A DNA stretch of 64,000 bases from Rhizobium ruizarguesonis (GTDB lineage: Bacteria > Pseudomonadota > Alphaproteobacteria > Rhizobiales > Rhizobiaceae). Within the stretch, counting starts at the first letter, position 1; each line of letters starts with the position of its first letter. The notes under the pieces are model-generated. The model had not been told where the DNA came from. It searched no databases and worked only from the letters and a program-made list of their open reading frames with translations. Shown in pieces: positions 55,184 through 63,024 of this stretch. The translations under genes were made by a program, and so were the position numbers. The stretch spans positions 1-64,000 of the forward strand of contig NZ_PQIG01000080.1 in NCBI RefSeq assembly GCF_012349115.1, given 5' to 3'.

Positions 55184-56653
55184 ATGGCTGCCGTGCAGGA
55201 AACAATCGACCAGGTCCGCCTGATCGATGTGGACCAGTACAAATACGGTTTCGAGACCGTCATCGAGATGGACAAGGCGCCGAAAGGCCTGTCCGAGGAC
55301 ATCATTCGTTTCATTTCGGCGAAGAAGCAGGAGCCTGTGTGGATGCTGGAATGGCGTCTCGAGGCCTATCGTCGCTGGCTGACACTGGAAGAGCCGACCT
55401 GGGCGCGCGTCAACTATCCCAAGATCGATTTCAACGACATCTATTATTACGCCGCGCCGAAAAGCACGCCGGGTCCGAAGTCGCTCGATGAGGTCGATCC
55501 GGAGCTGCTGAAGGTCTATGAGAAGCTCGGCATTCCGCTGCGTGAGCAGGAGATTCTTGCCGGCGTCGAGAAGCCGAAGATCGCCGTCGACGCCGTTTTC
55601 GACAGCGTCTCGGTCGTCACCACCTTCAAGGCAGAGCTGAAGAAAGCCGGCGTGATCTTCATGTCGATCTCGGAAGCCATCCGCGAATATCCCGATCTCG
55701 TCCGGAAATATCTCGGCTCGGTCGTGCCGACCTCGGACAATTATTATGCGACGCTGAATTCGGCTGTCTTCACCGACGGTTCCTTCGTCTTCGTGCCGAA
55801 GGGCGTTCGTTGCCCGATGGAGCTGTCCACCTATTTTCGCATCAATGAGAAGGGCACTGGCCAGTTCGAGCGCACGCTGATCATTGCGGAAGAGGGCGCC
55901 TACGTCTCCTATCTCGAAGGCTGCACGGCGCCGCAGCGCGATGAAAACCAGCTGCATGCCGCCGTGGTCGAGCTGGTTGCGCTCGACGATGCCGAGATCA
56001 AATATTCGACGGTGCAGAACTGGTATCCCGGCGACAAGAACGGCAAGGGCGGCATCTACAACTTCGTCACCAAGCGCGGCGATTGCCGTGGCGACCGCTC
56101 GAAAATTTCCTGGACGCAGGTCGAAACCGGCTCGGCGATCACCTGGAAATATCCGTCCTGCATCCTGCGCGGCGACGACAGCCGCGGCGAATTCTACTCG
56201 ATCGCCGTTTCGAATGGCCATCAGCAGATCGACAGCGGCACCAAGATGATCCATCTCGGCAAGAACACGTCGAGCCGCATCGTCTCCAAGGGCATCGCGG
56301 CCGGCGTTTCCAACAACACCTATCGCGGCCAGGTCTCGGCTCACCGCAAGGCATCGAATGCGCGCAACTTCACCCAGTGCGATTCGTTGCTGATCGGCGA
56401 CAAGTGCGGCGCCCATACCGTGCCCTACATCGAGGCGAAGAATTCGACGGCGCAGTTCGAGCATGAGGCGACGACTTCGAAGATCTCCGAGGACCAGCTG
56501 TTCTACTGCCTGCAGCGCGGCATCCCGACCGAAGCGGCGATCGCCCTGATCGTCAATGGTTTCGTCAAGGAAGTGCTGCAGGAACTGCCGATGGAATTCG
56601 CTGTCGAGGCGCAGAAGCTGATCAGCATTTCGCTGGAAGGCTCTGTGGGCTGA
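55184..56653 (+). CDS. sufB: Fe-S cluster assembly protein SufB
   Basis: A 489-residue SufB, scaffold of the SufBC2D complex on which clusters are built. Characteristic blocks: YYYAAPKSTPGPKSLDEVDP near 86, FVPKGVRCPMELSTYFRINE near 205, YLEGCTAPQRDENQLHAAVV near 242 (cluster-linked Cys), and QCDSLLIGDKCGAHTVPYIE near 400. TTGGAGAAT upstream supports the ATG at 55184; the upstream in-frame ATG at 55157 lacks this. Ninety-three bases separate it from the preceding gene. Confidence 0.97.
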   Translation: MAAVQETIDQVRLIDVDQYKYGFETVIEMDKAPKGLSEDIIRFISAKKQEPVWMLEWRLEAYRRWLTLEEPTWARVNYPKIDFNDIYYYAAPKSTPGPKSLDEVDPELLKVYEKLGIPLREQEILAGVEKPKIAVDAVFDSVSVVTTFKAELKKAGVIFMSISEAIREYPDLVRKYLGSVVPTSDNYYATLNSAVFTDGSFVFVPKGVRCPMELSTYFRINEKGTGQFERTLIIAEEGAYVSYLEGCTAPQRDENQLHAAVVELVALDDAEIKYSTVQNWYPGDKNGKGGIYNFVTKRGDCRGDRSKISWTQVETGSAITWKYPSCILRGDDSRGEFYSIAVSNGHQQIDSGTKMIHLGKNTSSRIVSKGIAAGVSNNTYRGQVSAHRKASNARNFTQCDSLLIGDKCGAHTVPYIEAKNSTAQFEHEATTSKISEDQLFYCLQRGIPTEAAIALIVNGFVKEVLQELPMEFAVEAQKLISISLEGSVG

Positions 56654-56654
56654 C

Positions 56655-56900
56655 ATGAGCGAAGCGGACAAGAAGCGCATTCTTGAACGTCTGACGAATA
56701 TGCGCGGGGAGATATTGGCGAAAATTCGCCCCCGCGAGCTAAGAAACGAGACCGAAACGCCGCCGGAGCAGCCTTATGTGTTTCTCCGGCAGCGCATGGA
56801 AAAACCGGGAAAGATCATTCAGGGGATCTCGGATTTTCTCGAATGGGTTGGGCTCGTAACGGTCGCGGTTTTCCGCGTCGTCCGTTTTTTTGCTCGATAG
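56655..56900 (+). CDS. Small protein embedded in the suf operon
   Basis: An 81-residue protein whose ATG is one base after the sufB stop, so it is almost certainly co-translated with sufB. The N-terminal half is charged and helical (SEADKKRILERLTNMRGEIL). A hydrophobic C-terminal helix (FLEWVGLVTVAVFRVVRFFA) could insert in or lie on the membrane. I do not recognise a family. The base composition is AT-richer than in sufB and sufC. A membrane tether or regulator for the Suf complex is only a guess. Confidence 0.7.
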   Translation: MSEADKKRILERLTNMRGEILAKIRPRELRNETETPPEQPYVFLRQRMEKPGKIIQGISDFLEWVGLVTVAVFRVVRFFAR

Positions 56901-56983
56901 CGCCGAGCGCAACATATCGATGTCCCTTAGAAATTACGCGAGGCTCTTAGTGAGCTGCGCAGAGAAAAACGCAGGAACCAAAG

Positions 56984-57739
56984 ATGCTTGAAATTAAGAA
57001 CCTTCATGCCCGTATCGCCGAAGATGGCACCGAGATCATCCGTGGCCTGAACCTGACGGTGAAGGCCGGCGAAGTTGCCGCTATCATGGGGCCCAACGGC
57101 TCCGGCAAGTCGACGCTCTCCTATGTGCTGTCCGGCCGCAGTGATTACGAAGTTACCGAGGGTGATATTCTCTATAATGGCGAGAGCATTCTCGATCTCG
57201 ATCCAGCCGAGCGCGCCGCCAAGGGCATCTTCCTCGCCTTCCAGTATCCGGTCGAAATTCCGGGCGTTGCCACCATGCAGTTCCTGAAGGTCGCGATGAA
57301 CGAGCAGCGCAAGGCACGCGGCGAGGACGAGCTGACGACGCCGGATTTCATGCGCCGCGTCAAGGATGCGGCCGGCAAGCTGCAGATCAATACCGAGATG
57401 CTGAAGCGGCCGCTCAACGTCGGCTTCTCCGGCGGCGAGAAGAAGCGCGCCGAGATTCTGCAGATGGCGCTGCTCGAACCGAAGCTCTGCGTGCTCGACG
57501 AAACCGATTCCGGCCTCGACATCGACGCGCTGAAGATCGTCGCCGACGGCGTCAACGCGCTGCGTTCACCGGACCGCGCCGTCGTCGTCATCACCCACTA
57601 CCAGCGCCTGCTCGACTATATCGTGCCGGATACCGTCCATGTGCTCTACAAGGGCCAGGTGATCAAGTCGGGCGACAAGACGCTGGCGCATGAGCTGGAA
57701 GCCAACGGCTATGCCGACATCATCGGCGCGGCAGCCTGA
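56984..57739 (+). CDS. sufC: Fe-S cluster assembly ATPase SufC
   Basis: A 251-residue ABC-type ATPase that drives remodelling of SufB-SufD during cluster assembly. Walker A is IMGPNGSGKSTLSYVLSG near residue 34, the ABC signature NVGFSGGEKKRAEILQM near 147, Walker B LCVLDETDSGLDIDALK near 168 and the H-loop VVVITHYQRLLDYI near 203. The ATG at 56984 follows CGCAGGAACCAAAG. The 83-base gap after the small ORF is the largest before sufD and could hold regulatory sequence. Confidence 0.97.
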   Translation: MLEIKNLHARIAEDGTEIIRGLNLTVKAGEVAAIMGPNGSGKSTLSYVLSGRSDYEVTEGDILYNGESILDLDPAERAAKGIFLAFQYPVEIPGVATMQFLKVAMNEQRKARGEDELTTPDFMRRVKDAAGKLQINTEMLKRPLNVGFSGGEKKRAEILQMALLEPKLCVLDETDSGLDIDALKIVADGVNALRSPDRAVVVITHYQRLLDYIVPDTVHVLYKGQVIKSGDKTLAHELEANGYADIIGAAA

Positions 57740-57764
57740 GTTTCGGGCGGAAAGGACGACGTCC

Positions 57765-59039
57765 ATGAACATGCAGACGACAAGCCGCCTGACCGCGGCC
57801 GAGGCGGCGCTGATCGAGGCCTTCAACCAGCAGATCGGTGAACTGCCGGGCAACGGCGCGGTAACAGTACTGCGCGACCGGCTTCTCGACGACCTGAAGA
57901 AGGCCGGCTTGCCGACGCGCCGGATCGAGGCCTGGCACTATACCGATCTCAAGAATCTCTTGCGCACTGTCCCGTTGCAGGCGGGTGATGCCGGCTCGGA
58001 CGCTTTGGAGCCGCTCGTTGCCGAGGCCACGGTGCTGGCGGTGATCCAGGGCCATTCCAACCAGAAGGCTGCCGCCGATGGTCTTGGCGTTTCGCCCTAT
58101 TCCGAACATCTGCTCGACGGCTCCGCCGCGGACGGCCTGGATGCGCTCGGCAGCGACGACGCGGTCGGCCGCATCAATGGCAGCTTCGTGCGCGACGGCT
58201 ATGTCATCGACGTGCCTGCCAAGACCGAGCTTGAAAACCCGCTCGAAATCCAGTTCATCCATGCGGGCGGGCAGACGCATACCCGCCTTCCCGTGTCCTT
58301 TGGTGCCGGTGTGAAGGCGACCGTCATCGAGCGTCACCTTGCGGTATCAGGCGATGCGGCCCTCGTGTCCCACGTCAGTGACATCACGGTGGGCGAAGGC
58401 ACGGAACTGACCTGGATCATCCTGCAGCAGCAGGGAGCCGACGATACGCATCTCGGCCAGATCCGCATCGATCTCGGCGCTGACGCCAAGCTCCGGCTTT
58501 TCGTCATCAATGCCGGCGGCAAGCTGGTGCGCCAGGAGCTTAACATCAAGGTGACGGGCGAGGGCGCCGACCTGACGCTGCGCGGCATCAACCTGCTCGG
58601 CGGTGACAGCCATACCGACGTGACGATGGTGCTCGGCCACGACGTGCCGAATACCGGCTCGACCGAAGTGATCCGCAACGTCGTCTTCGACCGCGCCAAA
58701 GGTGTCTTCCAGGGCATGATCCGGGTCGCGCCCGATGCGCAGAAGACTGATGCCAAGATGGCCTGCAACACGCTGCTGATGTCCGACGATGCCGAATTCT
58801 CGGTCAAGCCCGAGCTCGAGATCTTCGCCGACGACGTCCAGTGCGGCCATGGCGCGACGGTGACCGATATCGACGCCAATCACCTCTATTACATGATGGC
58901 GCGCGGCATTCCGGAGAACAAGGCGCGGGCGATGCTCGTCAACGCCTTCGTCGCCGAGATTGTCGAGGAACTGGAAGACGAGGCCCTGGTCGAGGCGCTG
59001 GAAGGCGTGATTTCGGCCTGGCTCCAAAAGCACGCCTGA
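57765..59039 (+). CDS. sufD: Fe-S cluster assembly protein SufD
   Basis: A 424-residue SufD, partner of SufB in the scaffold. Family regions: RRIEAWHYTDLKNLLRTVPL near residue 55, LMSDDAEFSVKPELEIFADD near 330, VQCGHGATVTDIDANHLYYM near 352 (Cys and His used in cluster assembly), and MARGIPENKARAMLVNAFVA near 373. AAAGGACGACGTCC upstream supports the ATG at 57765, 25 bases after sufC. Confidence 0.96.
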   Translation: MNMQTTSRLTAAEAALIEAFNQQIGELPGNGAVTVLRDRLLDDLKKAGLPTRRIEAWHYTDLKNLLRTVPLQAGDAGSDALEPLVAEATVLAVIQGHSNQKAAADGLGVSPYSEHLLDGSAADGLDALGSDDAVGRINGSFVRDGYVIDVPAKTELENPLEIQFIHAGGQTHTRLPVSFGAGVKATVIERHLAVSGDAALVSHVSDITVGEGTELTWIILQQQGADDTHLGQIRIDLGADAKLRLFVINAGGKLVRQELNIKVTGEGADLTLRGINLLGGDSHTDVTMVLGHDVPNTGSTEVIRNVVFDRAKGVFQGMIRVAPDAQKTDAKMACNTLLMSDDAEFSVKPELEIFADDVQCGHGATVTDIDANHLYYMMARGIPENKARAMLVNAFVAEIVEELEDEALVEALEGVISAWLQKHA

Positions 59040-59051
59040 TCGGATATATCA

Positions 59052-60293
59052 ATGGACAAGATAGTGCCGGCCACGCAATACGACGTCGAAGCCATCCGTC
59101 GGGATTTTCCGATCCTGGCGGAGAAGGTGTACGGCAAGCCGCTGGTCTATCTCGACAACGGCGCATCGGCGCAGAAGCCGCAGGTGGTGATCGACGCCAT
59201 CTCGCATGCCTATTCGCATGAATACGCCAATGTGCATCGCGGCCTGCACTATCTCTCGAATGCGGCGACAGACGCCTATGAGGCAGCGCGCGAGAAGGTG
59301 CGCCGCTTCCTCAACGCCCCCTCGGTCAACGACATCGTCTTCACCAAGAATTCGACGGAAGCGATCAACACTGTCGCCTACGGCTGGGGCATGCCGAAGA
59401 TCGGCGAAGGCGACGAGATCGTCCTGACGATCATGGAGCACCATTCCAACATCGTGCCCTGGCACTTCATCCGCGAGCGGCAGGGCGCCAAGCTTGTCTG
59501 GGTGCCCGTGGATGACGAAGGCGCCTTCCATATCGAAGATTTCGAGAAAAGCCTGACGGAGCGCACCAAGCTTGTCGCCATCACCCATATGTCGAATGCG
59601 CTCGGCACGATCGTTCCCGTCAAGGAAGTCTGCCGGATCGCGCATGAGCGCGGCATCCCGGTGCTGATCGACGGCAGCCAGGGCGCCGTGCATCTGCCTG
59701 TCGACGTGCAGGATGTCGATTGCGATTGGTACGTCATGACCGGTCACAAGCTCTACGGCCCGTCGGGCATCGGCGTGCTCTACGGCAAGAAGGAGCGGCT
59801 TTTTGAGATGCGGCCATTCCAGGGCGGCGGAGAGATGATCTTCGAGGTCGCCGAGGATATGGTCACTTATAACGACCCGCCGCATCGCTTCGAGGCCGGC
59901 ACGCCGCCGATCGTGCAGGCGATCGGGCTCGGCTATGCGCTCGACTACATGGAGAAGGTTGGCCGCGAGGCGATCGCCCGCCATGAGGCCGATCTTGCCG
60001 CCTATGCGGTCGAGCGGCTGAAATCCGTCAATTCGCTACGTGTCTTTGGGACGGCGCCTGACAAGGGAAGCATCTTTTCCTTCGAGCTTGCCGGTATCCA
60101 TGCCCATGACGTCTCGATGGTGATCGACCGGCAGGGTGTTGCGGTCAGGGCCGGCACGCATTGCGCCATGCCGCTCTTGAAACGCTTCGGCGTCACCTCC
60201 ACATGCCGTGCATCCTTCGGCATGTACAATACCCGCGCCGAGGTCGATGCCCTGGCCGATGCGCTTGAATATGCGCGCAAGTTCTTTGCTTGA
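59052..60293 (+). CDS. sufS: Cysteine desulfurase SufS (group II)
   Basis: A 413-residue SufS/CsdA-type desulfurase. The PLP lysine is in VMTGHKLYGPSGIGVL near residue 232. The catalytic Cys loop VRAGTHCAMPLLKRFG near 370 is the compact group II type, which usually needs SufE or SufU to activate it; neither gene is in this window. N-terminus IRRDFPILAEKVYGKPLVYL is standard. It is the fifth conserved gene of the operon, distinct from the group I enzyme at its head. Confidence 0.96.
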   Translation: MDKIVPATQYDVEAIRRDFPILAEKVYGKPLVYLDNGASAQKPQVVIDAISHAYSHEYANVHRGLHYLSNAATDAYEAAREKVRRFLNAPSVNDIVFTKNSTEAINTVAYGWGMPKIGEGDEIVLTIMEHHSNIVPWHFIRERQGAKLVWVPVDDEGAFHIEDFEKSLTERTKLVAITHMSNALGTIVPVKEVCRIAHERGIPVLIDGSQGAVHLPVDVQDVDCDWYVMTGHKLYGPSGIGVLYGKKERLFEMRPFQGGGEMIFEVAEDMVTYNDPPHRFEAGTPPIVQAIGLGYALDYMEKVGREAIARHEADLAAYAVERLKSVNSLRVFGTAPDKGSIFSFELAGIHAHDVSMVIDRQGVAVRAGTHCAMPLLKRFGVTSTCRASFGMYNTRAEVDALADALEYARKFFA

Positions 60294-60305
60294 GGAGTGT
60301 CCGTG

Positions 60306-60686
60306 ATGAGCCTGGACGAAAGCGAACAGAAGATCGACGTGCGCGAAGGCATCGTGCATTCCAGTATCCCGGCCGATGAGCTGGCGCGGCTGAGCGACGA
60401 CGTCATCAGCGCGCTGAAGACCGTCTACGATCCGGAGATTCCCGCCGACATCTTCGAACTCGGTCTGATCTATAAGATCGACATCGAAGACGACCGGATG
60501 GTGAAGATCATGATGACGCTGACCGCCCCCGGCTGCCCGGTAGCCGGCGAGATGCCCGGCTGGGTCGAAAACGCCGTCGGCGCCGTCGAAGGCGTGTCGG
60601 GCGTCGAGGTGGCCATGACTTTCGATCCGCCGTGGACGCCGGACCGCATGTCGGAAGAGGCACAGGTCGCCGTAGGCTGGTACTGA
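60306..60686 (+). CDS. sufT: SUF system-associated DUF59 protein SufT
   Basis: A 126-residue MIP18/DUF59 protein: VISALKTVYDPEIPADIFEL near 40-60, MMTLTAPGCPVAGEMPGWVE near 72 (the conserved Cys in TAPGCPVA), and MTFDPPWTPDRMSEEAQVAV near the C-terminus. SufT is an Fe-S maturation factor that works with SufBCD clients. GAGGAG eight bases upstream supports the ATG at 60306 over the GTG at 60297. Confidence 0.94.
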   Translation: MSLDESEQKIDVREGIVHSSIPADELARLSDDVISALKTVYDPEIPADIFELGLIYKIDIEDDRMVKIMMTLTAPGCPVAGEMPGWVENAVGAVEGVSGVEVAMTFDPPWTPDRMSEEAQVAVGWY

Positions 60687-60779
60687 CATCCCGCGGTATT
60701 GATCCGTTTACTTCAGGGTACTACATTTGAATCACGAAGCGCCGGATCTTGACCCCGGTTGCGGAAGGAGAATGAGCCG

Positions 60780-61172
60780 ATGGGCTTTGCAATCATGAGC
60801 ATGACGGACGGTGCTGCGGCCCGCGTCAAGGCGATCGTCGAGAACTCAGGACCTGATGCCAAGGGCGTGCGCGTCGGCATCAAGAAGGGCGGCTGCGCCG
60901 GGATGGAATATACCATCGACCTGGTGACCGAGCCCAACGCCAAGGACGACCTGATCGAGCGCGACGGTGCCAAAGTATGGGTCGAGCCCTCCGCAGCTCT
61001 CTATCTGCTCGGCACCGAGATGGGCTTCGAAACGACGACGCTCCGCTCCGGCTTCACCTTCACCAATCCGAACCAGACATCGGCCTGCGGCTGCGGCGAA
61101 TCCGTCGAGCTGAAGCCCGCCGATCTCGCGGCCCTTGCCGCACAGCGCCAGGGCGAGCCGGCGCATTCCTAG
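60780..61172 (+). CDS. sufA: Fe-S cluster carrier SufA (A-type)
   Basis: A 130-residue A-type carrier. The three conserved cysteines are in VGIKKGGCAGMEYTIDL and the C-terminal TSACGCGESVEL. AAGGAGAATGAGCCG upstream fixes the ATG at 60780. The 93-base gap after sufT holds a possible weak internal promoter (TTGATC at 60699, 17 bases, TACATT at 60722). It is the last gene of the operon. Confidence 0.95.
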   Translation: MGFAIMSMTDGAAARVKAIVENSGPDAKGVRVGIKKGGCAGMEYTIDLVTEPNAKDDLIERDGAKVWVEPSAALYLLGTEMGFETTTLRSGFTFTNPNQTSACGCGESVELKPADLAALAAQRQGEPAHS

Positions 61173-61251
61173 GCCATTGAGTCAGCAGAGACAGTCCGCC
61201 AGCCAATTCCTGATGAAACGAGTCCGCCTAGTCGAGCCTTTGTAGCTCGCT

Positions 61252-61875
61252 TTATGGACGAGCAAAGCGAGGCGCCGCGCCACATGCTGTGTCCTGCTCA
61301 GCAGAACTTGTCATAAAAAACGACTGCGAATGGGAACGTGTCTCGATGTCTAGGAAAGAGACGACACGGCAGGCGTGGGGGTTGTTCCCGGCCAATCGAA
61401 TACCAAGGTTGGTGGAAAATAGTGGATCCGGGTTCCAATATTCGTAACCTCCGGTACTGAGGAGTTCATCCCGTTCGACAAGAAATGTCGCTCTCAGTAG
61501 CTCTTCCTCGTCCGTAGAGATTGGCTCCGCTCTCTGCGCAAGTTTGATCTCGCACGAACGTTTTGATTTGCCACGATTGGATGGATGCTCGGCTTCCACG
61601 ACCACGAAACGAGATCCAGGGACCTCCCAGCGCTGTTCAGCCACTTCGTACCCAGATATAAGCGGAAAGGGCACCCCAGGAGCGGTCACCGGGGCCACCG
61701 TCCTAACATCACGTCCAAGGTCGCGTAATCCTGTTGCATCAAAGTCTTTGCCTGTCTCTACGGCAATTCGACACCGTGTGAACAGGTCACGCCAAACGCT
61801 GGAAAGGTCTTCGCTAGCGCCGGCACCGGTTATCAGAGCTAAATTCAGAAGAGCTGACAAGGTAATGTGGCGCAA
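61252..61875 (-). CDS. Putative exported protein, unknown function
   Basis: About 207 residues. A TTG start at 61875 gives MRHITLSALLNLALITGAGA, a Sec signal peptide, with GGGAGAG eight bases upstream; the longer frame from 61974 lacks this. The mature region has a few cysteines (TRCRIAVETG, KRSCEIKLAQ, PHACRVVSF) and no recognised domain. The GC content is visibly lower than in the suf genes and no neighbour shares its strand closely, so it may be accessory DNA. Confidence 0.6.
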   Translation of the reverse strand: MRHITLSALLNLALITGAGASEDLSSVWRDLFTRCRIAVETGKDFDATGLRDLGRDVRTVAPVTAPGVPFPLISGYEVAEQRWEVPGSRFVVVEAEHPSNRGKSKRSCEIKLAQRAEPISTDEEELLRATFLVERDELLSTGGYEYWNPDPLFSTNLGIRLAGNNPHACRVVSFLDIETRSHSQSFFMTSSAEQDTACGAAPRFARP

Positions 61876-62026
61876 GCGGAATTCTCTCCCGAAGGGATGT
61901 ATGAGCCCCGATAGGAGCAATTGCTCTAGGGTTGCTGATTTCGCAACGGCCACGGCCAGTACGTGGATCGGCACAAGTGTGATGTAAAACAGAATTATTA
62001 CAGCGCCACGACTTTGAGGATCGTGC

Positions 62027-62332
62027 TCAGTCGCGCTTGATGCTCATGAGCATTTCCCACATGTCTGCGCCAGTCTCGAAGACCACGGCATTTGCCTTGT
62101 AGCTCTGCTCGGCTTCGATCAGGTCGGTGAGTTCGGTGGCCGGATCGACATCTGACGCAGTCGGGCTAACGACGGCCTGGACGCCGCCTGGTTCAACGGA
62201 GGTGAGGCTGGTGTTCAGCCTGGCATAGCCCGGCGTGCTGCTGTTTGCGATGTTGTTGGCAATCGCGCTAACCCGCGTCGTCTGTGCCCGCATTCCCGAA
62301 AGAGCAGTGCTCGAAATACCCGATATGCTCAT
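62027..62332 (-). CDS. Short flagellar-rod-like protein
   Basis: A 101-residue protein with both terminal signatures of flagellar axial proteins: N-terminal MSISGISSTALSGMRAQTTR then SAIANNIANSSTPGY (flg_bb_rod), and C-terminal LTDLIEAEQSYKANAVVFET (flg_bbr_C). The central domain is only about 35 residues, shorter than FlgC (about 140). No other flagellar genes are nearby; in rhizobia the flagellar cluster lies elsewhere. It may be a stand-alone rod homologue or a remnant with intact ends. The ATG at 62332 lacks a strong ribosome-binding site. Confidence 0.8.
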   Translation of the reverse strand: MSISGISSTALSGMRAQTTRVSAIANNIANSSTPGYARLNTSLTSVEPGGVQAVVSPTASDVDPATELTDLIEAEQSYKANAVVFETGADMWEMLMSIKRD

Positions 62333-63024
62333 CAGCCGTTTCCCCTGAACTGGCTGGTAACCTTCTAGCTGCGAGGATTTAGGAAATGCTGAAGGCTTTG
62401 CGTTAGCAAAAGCCTTCGGTCAGGGTCTTGTGCCGTCGCCTCCGTTCCGGATTGGCACGGGACTATATCCAGAATCGGCGGCAGTGGAGCACCTTGCGAC
62501 GGTTTTCGAGTTCGATACGGTCAATGGCTATTCTCTTGGCTGGAATCAACGAATTGCGGAGATGGGGCGATCTGGCTGCGCGGTTGGCAATTTTGCGTTC
62601 CTGCTTCGCTGGCCTCGAAAGAATCGTAGAGCAAGTTTGAAATGCGGGACATTCAATGCTGGTGTAGCCGGACCTATACTTCTGTTAGGTTTCAGCGCGC
62701 ACGACGAGGTGGGGACAGGATGCCTGGATCAACAAGATCATCCCCAATACCTATGTATAGTTTCGTGGCCTGCTGCCGGGACGTAAGGTCTGGCTGTCTC
62801 TCGGAAGTGACTTCCATGTGGAGACCGGCACCGCGAATGTGCCGATAGACATCGGCATGTCCCCTCCCGCGCCGAGTCTCGTGGATCCCATGATCCGCCA
62901 GGACCGCTCCGCCCCCTCGGAGCGGTCCGATCTTTTTTAAAAGCACGTCCGCGCCATCTATCGCATGGCATCCCTTTGCATTGATAATAGGCGCTGGCCC
63001 TCGGACGGATTTGTGGAGCAGGTG
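62333..63024. other. Long intergenic region without an assignable gene
   Basis: About 690 bases. Contents: a hairpin GAAGGCTTT/AAAGCCTTC at 62391-62417, an open frame 62430-62786 on the plus strand that I do not recognise, a second plus-strand frame 62701-62940 that reads protein-like (GQDAWINKIIPNTYV, then an in-frame TAG at 62758-62760, then GRKVWLSLGSDFHVETGTAN), and a strong terminator at 62901-62938. It looks like decayed coding sequence or an unannotated small transcript. Confidence 0.5.
62901..62938 (+). terminator. Strong Rho-independent terminator
   Basis: Perfect 10-bp stem GGACCGCTCC/GGAGCGGTCC (62901-62910 and 62919-62928) with an 8-base loop, then GATC and six T residues (62933-62938). 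No intact plus-strand gene precedes it. Confidence 0.85.
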
